From NCBI GenBank assembly GCA_030427735.1, contig JAUIBP010000001.1, positions 124,001-188,000 of the forward strand: DNA of 64,000 bases. Reading direction: 5' to 3'. Within the stretch, counting starts at the first letter, position 1, and each line of letters starts with the position of its first letter. The position numbers and the translations under genes were made by a program. This DNA comes from Bacteroidia bacterium (GTDB taxonomy: Bacteria > Bacteroidota > Bacteroidia > Flavobacteriales > Flavobacteriaceae). The notes beneath the pieces were generated by a model that saw only the letters and a program-made list of their open reading frames with translations, did not search any database and was not told where the DNA came from. Shown piece by piece: positions 43,770-52,883 of this stretch.

Positions 43770-44781
43770 GAATAGCACCTAATTTTTCGCGTAAAGGCTG
43801 CACCGCAACGTTTCGGGTAACGCTTAATATTTCAGCAATAATCGACAAGGCTATTTCTGCAGGAGTTTCAGCTCCTAAATGCAAGCCTGCCGGACCGTGA
43901 ATGGATTCTAAAAACTGAAAAGAAAAATCGGGCACATGGTTCATCACTTCTGAAAAAAGGCGTTCGCGACGTTTCGATGAACCCAGCACTCCCAAATAAG
44001 CAGGTTTCGTTTTATGAAGCGCCATAAGGTATTGCACATCCTTATTCAAACTGTGGGACATTAAAACAGCGGCTGAATGTTCGCCTATTCCAGATGTATC
44101 AATATCTTGAATTAGAGGCGTTGTTAAACTTTTAGCACCTTTGAAATAGTCTATTGATTTTTCCTCGTCGGGAGCAGCAATTATATGTACTTCCCAGCCA
44201 ATATTGCTAGCCAATTCGCATAACTGAACCGCATCGTGTTCGGCTCCAAAAATATACAACTGAAATATGGGTTGAAAGCTTTGCGTAAAAATCTCTAATA
44301 GATTTAATGCTGAAGAAAGTTCAAACTTCGGATTTAAAGTATAGCGTTTGCCTGCCATTTCTAAAACCGTTCCAAAAGCCTTACTTTCTGAAAATTCCGA
44401 TTTAAAAAAAGACCGTGTTTGAAAGTGTATTCGTTTCTCAAAACAAGTCTGAGCCACTTGCAACAACCCGTCTGTCACCACCATTGGTTCTATCAAAATA
44501 TACAAAACCCCTTCGCAGCCCAAACGGAAACGGCCATCGTAAGTTATTACTTTTGGTGTTTCTGTCTTAAACACCGATGCCGCTTGCAGCACAATTTCCT
44601 TTTCCACACAACCGCCACTAACGGCACCAAAAACCTCACCCGTTTCGGCAATAAGCATGCGTACGCCCGGTCGCCTATACGACGAACCTTCTAAGGCAAC
44701 CACCGTAGCCACTACCGATGTTATTCCCTGCACACGCCAAACATGCGCGACCTGTAGTAAGGTTTTAAATTCGTGAGTCAT
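43762..44781 (-). CDS. XdhC/CoxI-family Mo-cofactor maturation protein
   Basis: 339 residues. The N-terminal XdhC_CoxI domain has ALEGSSYRRPGVRMLI and GAVSGGCVEKEI; the C-terminal Rossmann part has YIFGAEHDAVQLCELASNIGW. XdhC binds the molybdenum cofactor and helps sulfurate and insert it into the partner hydroxylase. It follows the large subunit gene by 23 bp and overlaps the mocA-like gene, which fits that role. Confidence 0.92.
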   Translation of the reverse strand: MTHEFKTLLQVAHVWRVQGITSVVATVVALEGSSYRRPGVRMLIAETGEVFGAVSGGCVEKEIVLQAASVFKTETPKVITYDGRFRLGCEGVLYILIEPMVVTDGLLQVAQTCFEKRIHFQTRSFFKSEFSESKAFGTVLEMAGKRYTLNPKFELSSALNLLEIFTQSFQPIFQLYIFGAEHDAVQLCELASNIGWEVHIIAAPDEEKSIDYFKGAKSLTTPLIQDIDTSGIGEHSAAVLMSHSLNKDVQYLMALHKTKPAYLGVLGSSKRRERLFSEVMNHVPDFSFQFLESIHGPAGLHLGAETPAEIALSIIAEILSVTRNVAVQPLREKLGAIHD

Positions 44782-44804
44782 TTACATTAAAATTGGGACT
44801 AATA

Positions 44805-47069
44805 CTAGACAGATGTTTCTTTTTTAAGATACCTTTCTTCAATATCCACCATAAAAGGTTGATGGTAATAGCGTTTGCCAGTCGCTTTATACAACGCATT
44901 CGCCAAAGCGCCAATGGCAGGTGCAAAAGGCGGCTCTCCCAAACCTGTTGGGTGCACATCGCTTTCTACAAAATGGGTTTCTACATCCCATGGTGCGTCA
45001 TTATTTCGGATTAACTGGTAATCGTTGTAATTGCGTTGTTGCGGCACACCATCTTTAATGCTGAGCATGCTGTATAGCGCATGACCAATACCATCTACAC
45101 TCCCGCCTTCTACCATATTGGAAGCCGCTATCGGGTTCACCACAATGCCGCAATCAGTGGCACAATACACCTTTTCTATGATTGGCTTGTCGTTTTCCAT
45201 TCTTAAATCAACCACATTTGCTACATAACTATTGTGGCAATAATAAGCTGCCACACCGCGTTCTAAGCCTGGTTTTGCGGTTCCCCAGTTGGCCTTTTCT
45301 TTAATCAATTTTAAAACACCAGCATAGCGTTTGGCATCGTAATCGTTTCGCTCTCCAACCGGATTTTTAATAGCTTTGTCAAACAATTCCAATCTGAAAT
45401 CAATAGGATCTTTACCGGCCAATTCGGCAACCTCATCTAAAAAAGCTTGCTCTACCGCTCCCATAAAATTAGATCTTGGTGCTCGAAACGCGGCAGTTGT
45501 GATATTACTTTCAATCGTCCACGATTCGGCTAAATAATTTGAGACGGCTCCAGCTGGAAACCGATTGGCATACAACGGACTTTCGGGAATTCCGCCAGCT
45601 TTTACATGAAACGCGATCAAATTATTGTCCGCATCGAGTCCGGCGCGATAATAGGCGTGGTACATGGGACGATAGGCACCGAAAGTCATATCGTCCTCTC
45701 GGGTATAAAATAATTTGACCGGCTTTTTTATTTTTTGTGAAATAACTGCCGCTTCAACCAAATAATGTCCGAATAATTTGCGACCAAAACCTCCACCAAT
45801 ACGCGTCATTTGAATATCGATTTGTTCCAAAGACATGCCCAAACGTTGCGCTACAGATTGCTCCATATATTCTGGGGTTTGAATGGGGCCAATCAATTCG
45901 GCTTTATCGGCGGTTACATTAGCATAAAAATTTAGTGGTTCCAATGGACTGTGTGCCAAATAAGGAGCCGTGTACGTACGCTCTATGACTTTAGCTGCCT
46001 GAGAAAAGGCTTTATCGGGATCGCCATCTTTGCGCACCTGTTTGGGATTTGCTTGACTCGTTTGAATCATCGCTGCGTATTGTTTTTCCGTGTTTTCTAT
46101 CCCCGATGGTACAGTTTGATCGTTTGGCTTTCCACCACCAAAACCTTTCACTTTAATGGTGTACGGTTCAAAAGGCTCCCATTCGGCTTTAATAGTTTTC
46201 TTAGCTTTCATAATACGCCAAGTAGAATCACCCGTAATTACAATTAACTCCGGAAACGCATTGATATCAAAATAATTACGCTCAAAATCTTCCGGATAGG
46301 TTGTGATAGGAAAAACATCCGATATCCCTTCCATAGCCAGGGCTTCGGAAGCGTCGAACGATTTCAACTTCACCCCAAAAGCAGGCGGATGTACGATAGA
46401 CGCAAACACCATATTTTCACTATACACATCTAATCCAAATACAGCTTTTCCGGTAACTATATCGGGGCCATCTACATTATATTGCGAATGTCTAATGATT
46501 TTAAAATCCTTTATATTTTTGACTTCAACTTCTTTTGGAATTTGAAGTTTTGAAGCCGCTTCGGCCATCTCACCAAAGCCAGCTGACTTGCCACTCGCTT
46601 GATGCGAAATTACACTTTCATTCACCGTGATACTTGATGCTGAAACACCCCAAGCGGTTGCTGCAGCTTCAACAAGCATGTGTCTAGCGGTGGCTCCTGC
46701 CATTCTTAAGGCATCCCAACTCTGATTGATGGATTGACTACCACCGGCAATTTGCCTTGTAAAAATTCCTGTGTTGAGTGGCGCCTGAACCACTTTAACG
46801 TGTTTCCAGTTTACATCCAATTCTTCTGCTACAATCATTGGCATGGACGTTTTTACGTTCTGACCAATTTCGGGATTGGGTGACGCAATCGTAACCATAC
46901 CATTACTATCAATTTTTATAAAACCATTTAAATCGTAAGCTGCTTCTAACTTTGGGTTCTCTTTTGCTAGAGCCGAAAACCAACTGAATTGCAGCATCAA
47001 TCCCGCGCCGCCTGCTGCAGATAACTTAAGAAATGAACGTCTATTGAGGTGGGTTTTTACTTTCGTCAT
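44805..47069 (-). CDS. Molybdopterin-binding large subunit of a Tat-exported aldehyde/isoquinoline oxidoreductase-type enzyme
   Basis: 754 residues with a twin-arginine signal (NRRSFLKLSAAGGAG) and the xanthine oxidase-family Mo-binding fold in the shape of isoquinoline 1-oxidoreductase beta subunit (IorB). Motifs include MTRIGGGFGRKLFGHYL, TTAAFRAPRSNFMGAVEQAF and the C-terminal LGEPPFAPAIGALANAL with the catalytic Glu region. IorB-type enzymes hydroxylate N-heterocycles or oxidise aldehydes; the substrate here is unknown. The Tat signal indicates a periplasmic site. Neighbours supply the 2Fe-2S subunit, a diheme cytochrome and the cofactor maturation proteins; no FAD subunit is encoded. Confidence 0.93.
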   Translation of the reverse strand: MTKVKTHLNRRSFLKLSAAGGAGLMLQFSWFSALAKENPKLEAAYDLNGFIKIDSNGMVTIASPNPEIGQNVKTSMPMIVAEELDVNWKHVKVVQAPLNTGIFTRQIAGGSQSINQSWDALRMAGATARHMLVEAAATAWGVSASSITVNESVISHQASGKSAGFGEMAEAASKLQIPKEVEVKNIKDFKIIRHSQYNVDGPDIVTGKAVFGLDVYSENMVFASIVHPPAFGVKLKSFDASEALAMEGISDVFPITTYPEDFERNYFDINAFPELIVITGDSTWRIMKAKKTIKAEWEPFEPYTIKVKGFGGGKPNDQTVPSGIENTEKQYAAMIQTSQANPKQVRKDGDPDKAFSQAAKVIERTYTAPYLAHSPLEPLNFYANVTADKAELIGPIQTPEYMEQSVAQRLGMSLEQIDIQMTRIGGGFGRKLFGHYLVEAAVISQKIKKPVKLFYTREDDMTFGAYRPMYHAYYRAGLDADNNLIAFHVKAGGIPESPLYANRFPAGAVSNYLAESWTIESNITTAAFRAPRSNFMGAVEQAFLDEVAELAGKDPIDFRLELFDKAIKNPVGERNDYDAKRYAGVLKLIKEKANWGTAKPGLERGVAAYYCHNSYVANVVDLRMENDKPIIEKVYCATDCGIVVNPIAASNMVEGGSVDGIGHALYSMLSIKDGVPQQRNYNDYQLIRNNDAPWDVETHFVESDVHPTGLGEPPFAPAIGALANALYKATGKRYYHQPFMVDIEERYLKKETSV

Positions 47070-47071
47070 GA

Positions 47072-47530
47072 TTACAGGTCTTTTGCTGCCGATTTAATGG
47101 CGCGATTAATTCTGGTATAAGTAGCGCAACGGCAAATATTACCGTTCATAGCGCGTCTGATTTCGTCGTCGGTTGGATTTGGATTTTGATCCAACAACGA
47201 AGAAGCTGTCATGATTTGTCCTGCCTGGCAGTAGCCACATTGCGGAACATCGTGCTCCAGCCATGCCTTTTGCACTGGGTGATCGCCATTTTCGGACAGG
47301 CCTTCTATGGTTACAATTTTTTTATCGCCCACAGCACTTATGGGATAAGCGCAAGACCTTACCGCATCGCCGTCTAAATGGATGGTACAAACGCCACAAT
47401 GCGCAATGCCACAACCATATTTGGTACCCAGTAAGTGCAGATTATCGCGTAACACCCACAGAATTGGGGTATCCGAATCGACATCCACTTGTTTCGATTC
47501 GCCATTCACATTGATTGTATATCGTGCCAT
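47072..47530 (-). CDS. 2Fe-2S small subunit of the molybdenum hydroxylase (IorA-like)
   Basis: About 152 residues. An N-terminal plant-type ferredoxin domain binds one cluster (KYGCGIAHCGVC), and a C-terminal helical domain binds the second (QCGYCQAGQIM and NICRCATYTRI). It passes electrons from the Mo site outward. The ATG at 47530 is preferred; TTG 47539 is the longer alternative. It has no signal peptide of its own, so it would be carried out with the Tat-tagged large subunit. It sits 2 bp upstream of that gene. Confidence 0.95.
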   Translation of the reverse strand: MARYTINVNGESKQVDVDSDTPILWVLRDNLHLLGTKYGCGIAHCGVCTIHLDGDAVRSCAYPISAVGDKKIVTIEGLSENGDHPVQKAWLEHDVPQCGYCQAGQIMTASSLLDQNPNPTDDEIRRAMNGNICRCATYTRINRAIKSAAKDL

Positions 47531-47571
47531 CGTTTTCAATTTTTTTTTGATTAATCAGACTTGATTTTGGT

Positions 47572-48210
47572 TTATTTTGATGGTGCAAAAGCGCCATTAT
47601 CAATCCACGCATACCAAGCTTCTTTAAATTCTTCGTAAGTTAAAGACGGTAATGTTCGGTCTCCGCCCATCTGCCAGCCGCTTTTCACCAAAGTATCTTC
47701 GGCATGCAGTCTAAGGTCTGCCATATTTTTATGCCCGTTTAAGTCGGGATTTACCAATTGTAAAGCCAAAGCTCGTGGCGAACGCCCTTGAAACACCATT
47801 TTCATATCGGCAGGTGGTAAATGCCACATCGGATTTCCTGGTGGTGTTGCATCGCCAGGAACGCCTTTAGAACCGTGACAATTGGTACATTTCATAGTTA
47901 AAAGACCTTTGCCATCTGGCCCACGTTGCGGCAACATATTGTGAACATGACTGTCGTCGCCCTGCAATGGAATATCGCCTTGCGGATGGCAATTCATGCA
48001 TCTAGGATGCATCAAAACCGAATATACTTTTTCGAAAGCTGAAAGAGACGCTATACTATCTTTCATTTTTGCTTCGGGGATAGAAACATAGTCTGAACTT
48101 GTTGGCTTTTTCGACTTACAGGCCGTTGTAAAAATGCCCATTATAAGACACAATACAAGGAAGCCGAAACTGTATTTCAATCCATTGGTTGAATAGCTAT
48201 TCTTTAACAT
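47572..48210 (-). CDS. Diheme cytochrome c-type lipoprotein
   Basis: 212 residues with a lipobox (GIFTTAC). Two CxxCH haem motifs are present: CMNCHPQGD and CTNCHGSKG, the second followed by a GNPMWHLPP stretch. The pattern resembles the 'isoquinoline 1-oxidoreductase subunit' cytochromes found with IorAB in Bacteroidota. It would accept electrons from the 2Fe-2S subunit in the periplasm. First gene of the operon: cytochrome, IorA-like, IorB-like, XdhC, MocA-like. Confidence 0.9.
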   Translation of the reverse strand: MLKNSYSTNGLKYSFGFLVLCLIMGIFTTACKSKKPTSSDYVSIPEAKMKDSIASLSAFEKVYSVLMHPRCMNCHPQGDIPLQGDDSHVHNMLPQRGPDGKGLLTMKCTNCHGSKGVPGDATPPGNPMWHLPPADMKMVFQGRSPRALALQLVNPDLNGHKNMADLRLHAEDTLVKSGWQMGGDRTLPSLTYEEFKEAWYAWIDNGAFAPSK

Positions 48211-48463
48211 TTGGTTCGGTTTTTAAAGGTATAAATTACGTAAATAATTCCGCTTTCTGAACAAGCTCTTACTATTTATACCATTTCTCAATTAAAATAA
48301 CCGTAATAAAACGCCCTTTTTTCCTTTCTATTTCAGAATAAAAAGAAACCGTAGCTACGGCTATGCTTTATTTTTCTTCTTCCTATAAAGAAAAAAATCA
48401 TCTTTTTATTTTACAGTAATTTCAATCAAGAAGTGGTATTAGACTTTTTCTAACATAAAAAAA
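48211..48463. other. Intergenic region with palindrome CCGTAGCTACGG
   Basis: 253 bp between the cytochrome gene start and the end of the next aldo/keto reductase gene. It holds a perfect 12-bp palindrome (48349-48360) in an AT-rich context and one stray CCGTAAT half-site near 48300. No coding frame was found. Confidence 0.45.
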
Positions 48464-49477
<1,014 letters not shown>

Positions 49478-49494
49478 TTAATGCCTTACTTTTT

Positions 49495-49529
49495 TATACA
49501 GATTACGGTTGTTCTAACCAATATTACGG
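49495..49529 (-). promoter_or_regulatory. AraC-type tandem operator, copy C
   Basis: 35 bp. Read on the plus strand, half 1 is TATACAGATTACGG and half 2 TAACCAATATTACGG. This copy has two exact ATTACGG half-sites 21 bp apart. It is 23 bp from the aldo/keto reductase -7 box. Confidence 0.8.
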
Positions 49530-49578
49530 TTTTGGTCACTTGTAACTGTTTCAATCTTTCAAAATTCGCTTGTTTCTG

Positions 49579-49613
49579 TATACCAATTACAGATATGCTT
49601 ACCATTATTACGG
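49579..49613. promoter_or_regulatory. AraC-type tandem operator, copy D
   Basis: 35 bp. Half 1 is TATACCAATTACAG and half 2 TTACCATTATTACGG. It begins 84 bp from copy C (eight helical turns) in the same orientation, and lies 39 bp from the -7 box of the araC gene. It could be an auxiliary or looping site, or serve araC autoregulation. Confidence 0.75.
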
Positions 49614-49652
49614 ATTTGCAAACCACGAAAGCTACGATGCTAGATTATTGTC

Positions 49653-49660
49653 TAAATTTG
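49653..49660 (+). promoter_or_regulatory. -7 box TAAATTTG of araC (49679)
   Basis: Exact TAnnTTTG, 18 bp before the ATG at 49679. It shows that the longer reading frame upstream is not coding. Confidence 0.65.
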
Positions 49661-49678
49661 TATACAAATCAGGACGTT

Positions 49679-50569
49679 ATGGACATTATTCATTTTAACA
49701 CGGTTAACGATTACAACAGTTACAACAACAACGAAACCTTGAATCCGCTGGTTAGTATTGTGGATTTATCTAAAGCCGCACCGCGTAAAAAATACCGCAT
49801 GCATTTTAATCTGTATTGTGTGATTTTAAAACAAACCAAGTGTGGCGATATTAGATACGGTAATAATTATTACGATTACCAAGAAGGCACTTTGGTCTTT
49901 TTTGCACCCGGACAAGTGGTAGAAATTGATAGCGATGTGTATTATCAACCACATGGCACGGTTTTGGTTTTTCACCCCGATTTAATTAAAAACACCTCTT
50001 TGGGAAAACTGATAAACGACTATGGTTTTTTCTCTTACAACACCAATGAAGCCTTACATCTTTCGGAAAAAGAGCGCCACATTATAGCAGATTGCTTTTC
50101 GAAACTTGAATACGAACTCGAACAGTCTATAGACAAACACAGCAAGACTTTAATTGCTTCCAACATTGAATTATTACTGAATTACTGCACCCGCTTTTAC
50201 GACCGCCAATTTATTACGCGTGAAAACAGCAACAGAGGTACTTTAGAAAAATTCGAACAGCTTTTAAAACAGTATTTCTCATCCGACCAACCGCAACAAA
50301 CAGGTCTGCCATCAGTAGCTTTTTGTGCTGACAAACTGCACTTATCGGCTAATTATTTTGGCGATTTAATTAAGAAAGAAACTGGAATTTCGGCTCAAGA
50401 ATACATACAAACCAAATTGATAGACGTGGCCAAAACCCGCGTTTTCGATATAGACAAATCCATTAGCCAAGTGGCCTACGAACTAGGTTTTAAATATCCG
50501 CAGCATTTTAATAGATTGTTTAAGAAAAAGACTGGTATGACGCCAAATGAGTATCGGCAGATGAATTGA
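49679..50569 (+). CDS. AraC-family regulator, probable regulator of operators A-D
   Basis: About 296 residues: an N-terminal cupin-like sensor (GTLVFFAPGQVVEI) and a C-terminal double HTH (LPSVAFCADKLHLSANYFG; then ISQVAYELGFKYPQHFNRLF with KKKTGMTPNEYR). The ATG at 49679 is preferred: the extra 66 codons upstream contain operators C and D and the -7 box, so they are not coding. It is divergent from an aldo/keto reductase gene and paralogous to the AraC at 50871-51791. Its own last 63 bp recur as a relic at 56097-56159. Its role as regulator of A-D is inferred from position. Confidence 0.88.
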   Translation: MDIIHFNTVNDYNSYNNNETLNPLVSIVDLSKAAPRKKYRMHFNLYCVILKQTKCGDIRYGNNYYDYQEGTLVFFAPGQVVEIDSDVYYQPHGTVLVFHPDLIKNTSLGKLINDYGFFSYNTNEALHLSEKERHIIADCFSKLEYELEQSIDKHSKTLIASNIELLLNYCTRFYDRQFITRENSNRGTLEKFEQLLKQYFSSDQPQQTGLPSVAFCADKLHLSANYFGDLIKKETGISAQEYIQTKLIDVAKTRVFDIDKSISQVAYELGFKYPQHFNRLFKKKTGMTPNEYRQMN

Positions 50570-50591
50570 TGGGTGTTTGGATACTTCAGTA

Positions 50592-50618
50592 GGCAGTTGG
50601 CAGTCCACAGTTGGCAGT
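50592..50618. repeat. GGCAGTTGGCAGT repeat
   Basis: GGCAGTTGGCAGT, a 5-bp spacer, then GTTGGCAGT. Short tandem arrays of this unit are common in related genomes. Confidence 0.6.
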
Positions 50619-50640
50619 ATTTAACTACATGTAAAAAAAC

Positions 50641-50713
50641 TCTTTGTTCCGTGAACTTCACGCTGCATGACAAGTTCGTGTGTCATGCAGAAGGAAGAAT
50701 GACTGAAGCATCT
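50641..50713. repeat. 73-bp direct repeat, copy 1
   Basis: Begins TCTTTGTTCCGTGAACT and ends GACTGAAGCATCT. It includes an internal inverted segment, GCATGACA and TGTCATGC, that can form a hairpin. Confidence 0.75.
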
Positions 50714-50761
50714 TTATAAATAAAACTCTTAATAAATAACAGCATCATTCCAGAAAAAGAT

Positions 50762-50834
50762 TCTTCGTTCCGTGAACTGCGCTCTGAATGACAAGTTCGG
50801 TTGTCATGCAGAAGGAAGAATGACTGAAGCATCT
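50762..50834. repeat. 73-bp direct repeat, copy 2
   Basis: Begins TCTTCGTTCCGTGAACT and ends GACTGAAGCATCT. It is the same length as copy 1, starts 121 bp after it, and differs at a handful of positions. Confidence 0.75.
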
Positions 50835-50870
50835 CTATCAAAGAAGCCCTTACTGTATGAAGTTTACGAT

Positions 50871-51791
50871 TTAATTAAAACTTGCCCTAAATTCTAAAGG
50901 AGACAAATTGGTTTTAGTCTTAAATAATTTATTGAAGGATTGCACGTGTTCAAAACCTAAGTCGTAAGCTATTTCACTCACTGTTAGTTTTGTGGTAGAT
51001 AACTTTTCTTTCGCTTTTTCAATGAGTTTTTGATGTATGTGCTGTCGCGTATTCAATCCTGTAAGGGATTTTAGTAGTCCGCTTAAATAGTTAGGCGACA
51101 CATTTAAGGAATCCGCAACAAGCTGAACTGTTGGCAAACCTTTTTCGGGTAAATCTTCACTCCCAAAATAAGCGTTGAGTAAGGCTTCTAGCTGGGTTAA
51201 AATTTGGTGATTATTTTTCTTTCTGGTTATAAATTGACGATTGTAAAAGCGCTCTGAATAGTTGAGCAGCAATTCGATTTGCGATACAATGATATTCTGA
51301 CTGTAGGCATCGATATTGTTATCAATCTCGCTATTGATATTTTGAAACACCGAATCTATAATTTTCTGTTCCTTGTCCGATAAAAAGAGGGCTTCATTAT
51401 TGGCATAATCAAAAAACTCATAGTTTTTAATGGATTTCGTTAAGGAAGTGTTCCAAATAAAATCTTTGTGAAAAAATAATAACCAACCAGAGCGATTACT
51501 GTTAACCGCTTCATTTTCAACAACAATATTCAATACTTGATTTGGGGCTAGAAAAGACATTAAACCTTCATCAAAATCATACTCCAGCTGACCGTAATTT
51601 AGTTTCGCATCCATATTTTTTTTCATGGCTATGGAATAGAAATTATGTAACCAATTTACGTTATTATCTTCTGGCAAATCGCGTATTAAAGCATAATCTA
51701 CCAAACTAATAAGCGGATGTTTGGGTTTGTCTAAACACCTTACTTTATGATATTCTGAAATCGTCTGTATTCTTCGGATTTGATTGCTCAT
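50871..51791 (-). CDS. AraC-family transcriptional regulator (paralogue of 49679-50569)
   Basis: About 306 residues from the ATG at 51791 (GTG 51830 is the longer alternative). Similarity to the 49679 AraC runs along the whole length: shared blocks include HPLISLVDY/NPLVSIVDL, NNEALFLSDKE/TNEALHLSEKE, RFYNRQFITR/RFYDRQFITR and the HTH VSEIAYDLGFEHVQSFNKLF. It lies 60 bp downstream of an SDR gene on the same strand, with a hairpin in the gap, and is its likely regulator. Confidence 0.88.
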   Translation of the reverse strand: MSNQIRRIQTISEYHKVRCLDKPKHPLISLVDYALIRDLPEDNNVNWLHNFYSIAMKKNMDAKLNYGQLEYDFDEGLMSFLAPNQVLNIVVENEAVNSNRSGWLLFFHKDFIWNTSLTKSIKNYEFFDYANNEALFLSDKEQKIIDSVFQNINSEIDNNIDAYSQNIIVSQIELLLNYSERFYNRQFITRKKNNHQILTQLEALLNAYFGSEDLPEKGLPTVQLVADSLNVSPNYLSGLLKSLTGLNTRQHIHQKLIEKAKEKLSTTKLTVSEIAYDLGFEHVQSFNKLFKTKTNLSPLEFRASFN

Positions 51792-51805
51792 AATTAAAAA
51801 TTTAT

Positions 51806-51838
51806 AACTGTGAATGAAAAGCACTCTCACTCACAGTT
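51806..51838 (-). terminator. Hairpin between the SDR and araC genes
   Basis: AACTGTGAATG (51806-51816) pairs with CACTCACAGTT (51828-51838), 10 of 11 bp, followed on the minus strand by an AT-rich stretch. It could be a weak terminator or attenuator. Confidence 0.45.
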
Positions 51839-51851
51839 GCAATTTACAGTT

Positions 51852-52610
51852 TTATAAAATCATTCCGCCGGAAATTTCAATCCGTTGGCCATTAATCCAT
51901 TTGGCATCTGCTGTACACAAAAAGGCGACTACACTTCCAATATCGTCAGGAAGCCCTACACGCCCCAGAACTGTTTCCGAAGCCAGATGCGCATTCATTT
52001 CTTTGTTATCTCTCACGGCTCCACCCATAACATCCGTTTCAATCGGCCCCGGAGCAACCACATTAACTCTGATTTGTCTAGATCCTAATTCTTTAGCCTG
52101 ATATTTTGTCAAGGTTTCCACAGCACCTTTCATGGCCGCATAGGTTCCGAATCCTGGTTTGGAAAAACGCGCTAAACCAGTAGACACGTTTACTATTCCG
52201 CCGCCGTCATTCATGTTTTCAAGCAATTGTTGCGTTAAGAAAAAAGGCCCTTTAAAGTGTACATTTAGTAAGTCATCAAACAAATTCTCATTTACATCTT
52301 TAAGCGGACTATAATGAATGAAACCACCATTATTGATAAGGTAATCTATTTTGTCCGTTCCAAAATTTGCGTTTAAAGCCTTTTTCAGCGACCCCACAAA
52401 CGTATCAAAACTTGCTATATTGGTAACGTCCAATTGTAAAGCAATGGCTTTTTGTCCGTTGTTTTCTATTTCGGTGATTACTTGCTTGACTGCGTTTTCG
52501 TTGGTGTGATAAGTAATCACCACATCGAGCCCTTTTTTTGCAAGGCTGATAGCCATATCGCTACCAAGACCTCTACTACCTCCTGTTACTAATGCTATTT
52601 TCTTTGACAT
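51852..52610 (-). CDS. SDR-family oxidoreductase
   Basis: About 252 residues. The cofactor motif is TGGSRGLG (TGxxxGxG), with NNGG in the fourth strand and YAAMK as the YxxxK catalytic pair; IRVNVVAPGPIETDVMGG is the usual classical SDR C-terminal segment. It resembles 3-oxoacyl-ACP reductase/glucose dehydrogenase-like enzymes; the substrate is unknown. The ATG at 52610 is preferred: the longer frame from 52655 covers the likely -7 box GATCTTTG. Confidence 0.9.
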   Translation of the reverse strand: MSKKIALVTGGSRGLGSDMAISLAKKGLDVVITYHTNENAVKQVITEIENNGQKAIALQLDVTNIASFDTFVGSLKKALNANFGTDKIDYLINNGGFIHYSPLKDVNENLFDDLLNVHFKGPFFLTQQLLENMNDGGGIVNVSTGLARFSKPGFGTYAAMKGAVETLTKYQAKELGSRQIRVNVVAPGPIETDVMGGAVRDNKEMNAHLASETVLGRVGLPDDIGSVVAFLCTADAKWINGQRIEISGGMIL

Positions 52611-52635
52611 ATATATTGATTTATAATTAATATCA

Positions 52636-52643
52636 CAAAGATC
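52636..52643 (-). promoter_or_regulatory. -7 box GATCTTTG of the SDR gene, with a weak operator-like site 23 bp upstream
   Basis: One mismatch from TAnnTTTG, of the same GAnnTTTG form as the boxes of operons A and C. At the fixed 23-bp distance (52667-52701) the sequence ACTACGA ... TTTTAGCC resembles half of the operator, but only 8 of its 21 invariant positions match. Confidence 0.45.
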
Positions 52644-52772
52644 TTTAGATAACAAGAGGTAGGTTTATCCAAAACTACGATAGTTTTAGCCGAAACGTGG
52701 TCTTTATTGCTGAGTGCAACTTGTAATGAATTTTAAACACTTATTTTTCAGCAGTAGAATACTTAATAAAAC

Positions 52773-52809
52773 AAAAAAGCAGATTGAATTTTCACTCAAT
52801 CCGCTTTTT
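52773..52809 (-). terminator. Terminator of the acetyltransferase-cupin-hydrolase operon
   Basis: AAAAAAGCAGATTGA pairs with TCAATCCGCTTTTT (one mismatch), with a T-run on the minus strand, 75 bp past the hydrolase stop. Confidence 0.75.
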
Positions 52810-52883
52810 GTTGGCCTATCAGCCTTTATTTATGATTAACTCCTGAAACCGAAAGACTGCTGATTTTAGGGAGCTGAATTTTA

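Larger units (their letters stand above)
50570..50870. other. 301-bp non-coding region made of repeats
   Basis: No gene. It contains a GGCAGTTGGCAGT-type repeat (50592-50618) and two copies of a 73-bp direct repeat (50641-50713, 50762-50834). Both are of the kind found dispersed in Flavobacteriia intergenic regions. Confidence 0.6.

Noticed and set aside
48270-48310. Possible fifth operator near the molybdenum hydroxylase operon
   Set aside because: It has TATACC and one CCGTAAT half-site in inverted order with the wrong spacing, and no -7 box at 23 bp.
48349-48360. CCGTAGCTACGG palindrome as an operator
   Set aside because: It is more than 130 bp from the nearest start and lies beside the end of a gene; no second copy was seen in the window.
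49481-49678. 66-codon N-terminal extension of the AraC protein
   Set aside because: The stretch contains operators C and D and an exact -7 box, and its translation has no domain similarity. The start at 49679 fits the family.
50592-50834. CRISPR-like repeats
   Set aside because: There are only two long units and one short repeat, without regular spacers or cas genes.
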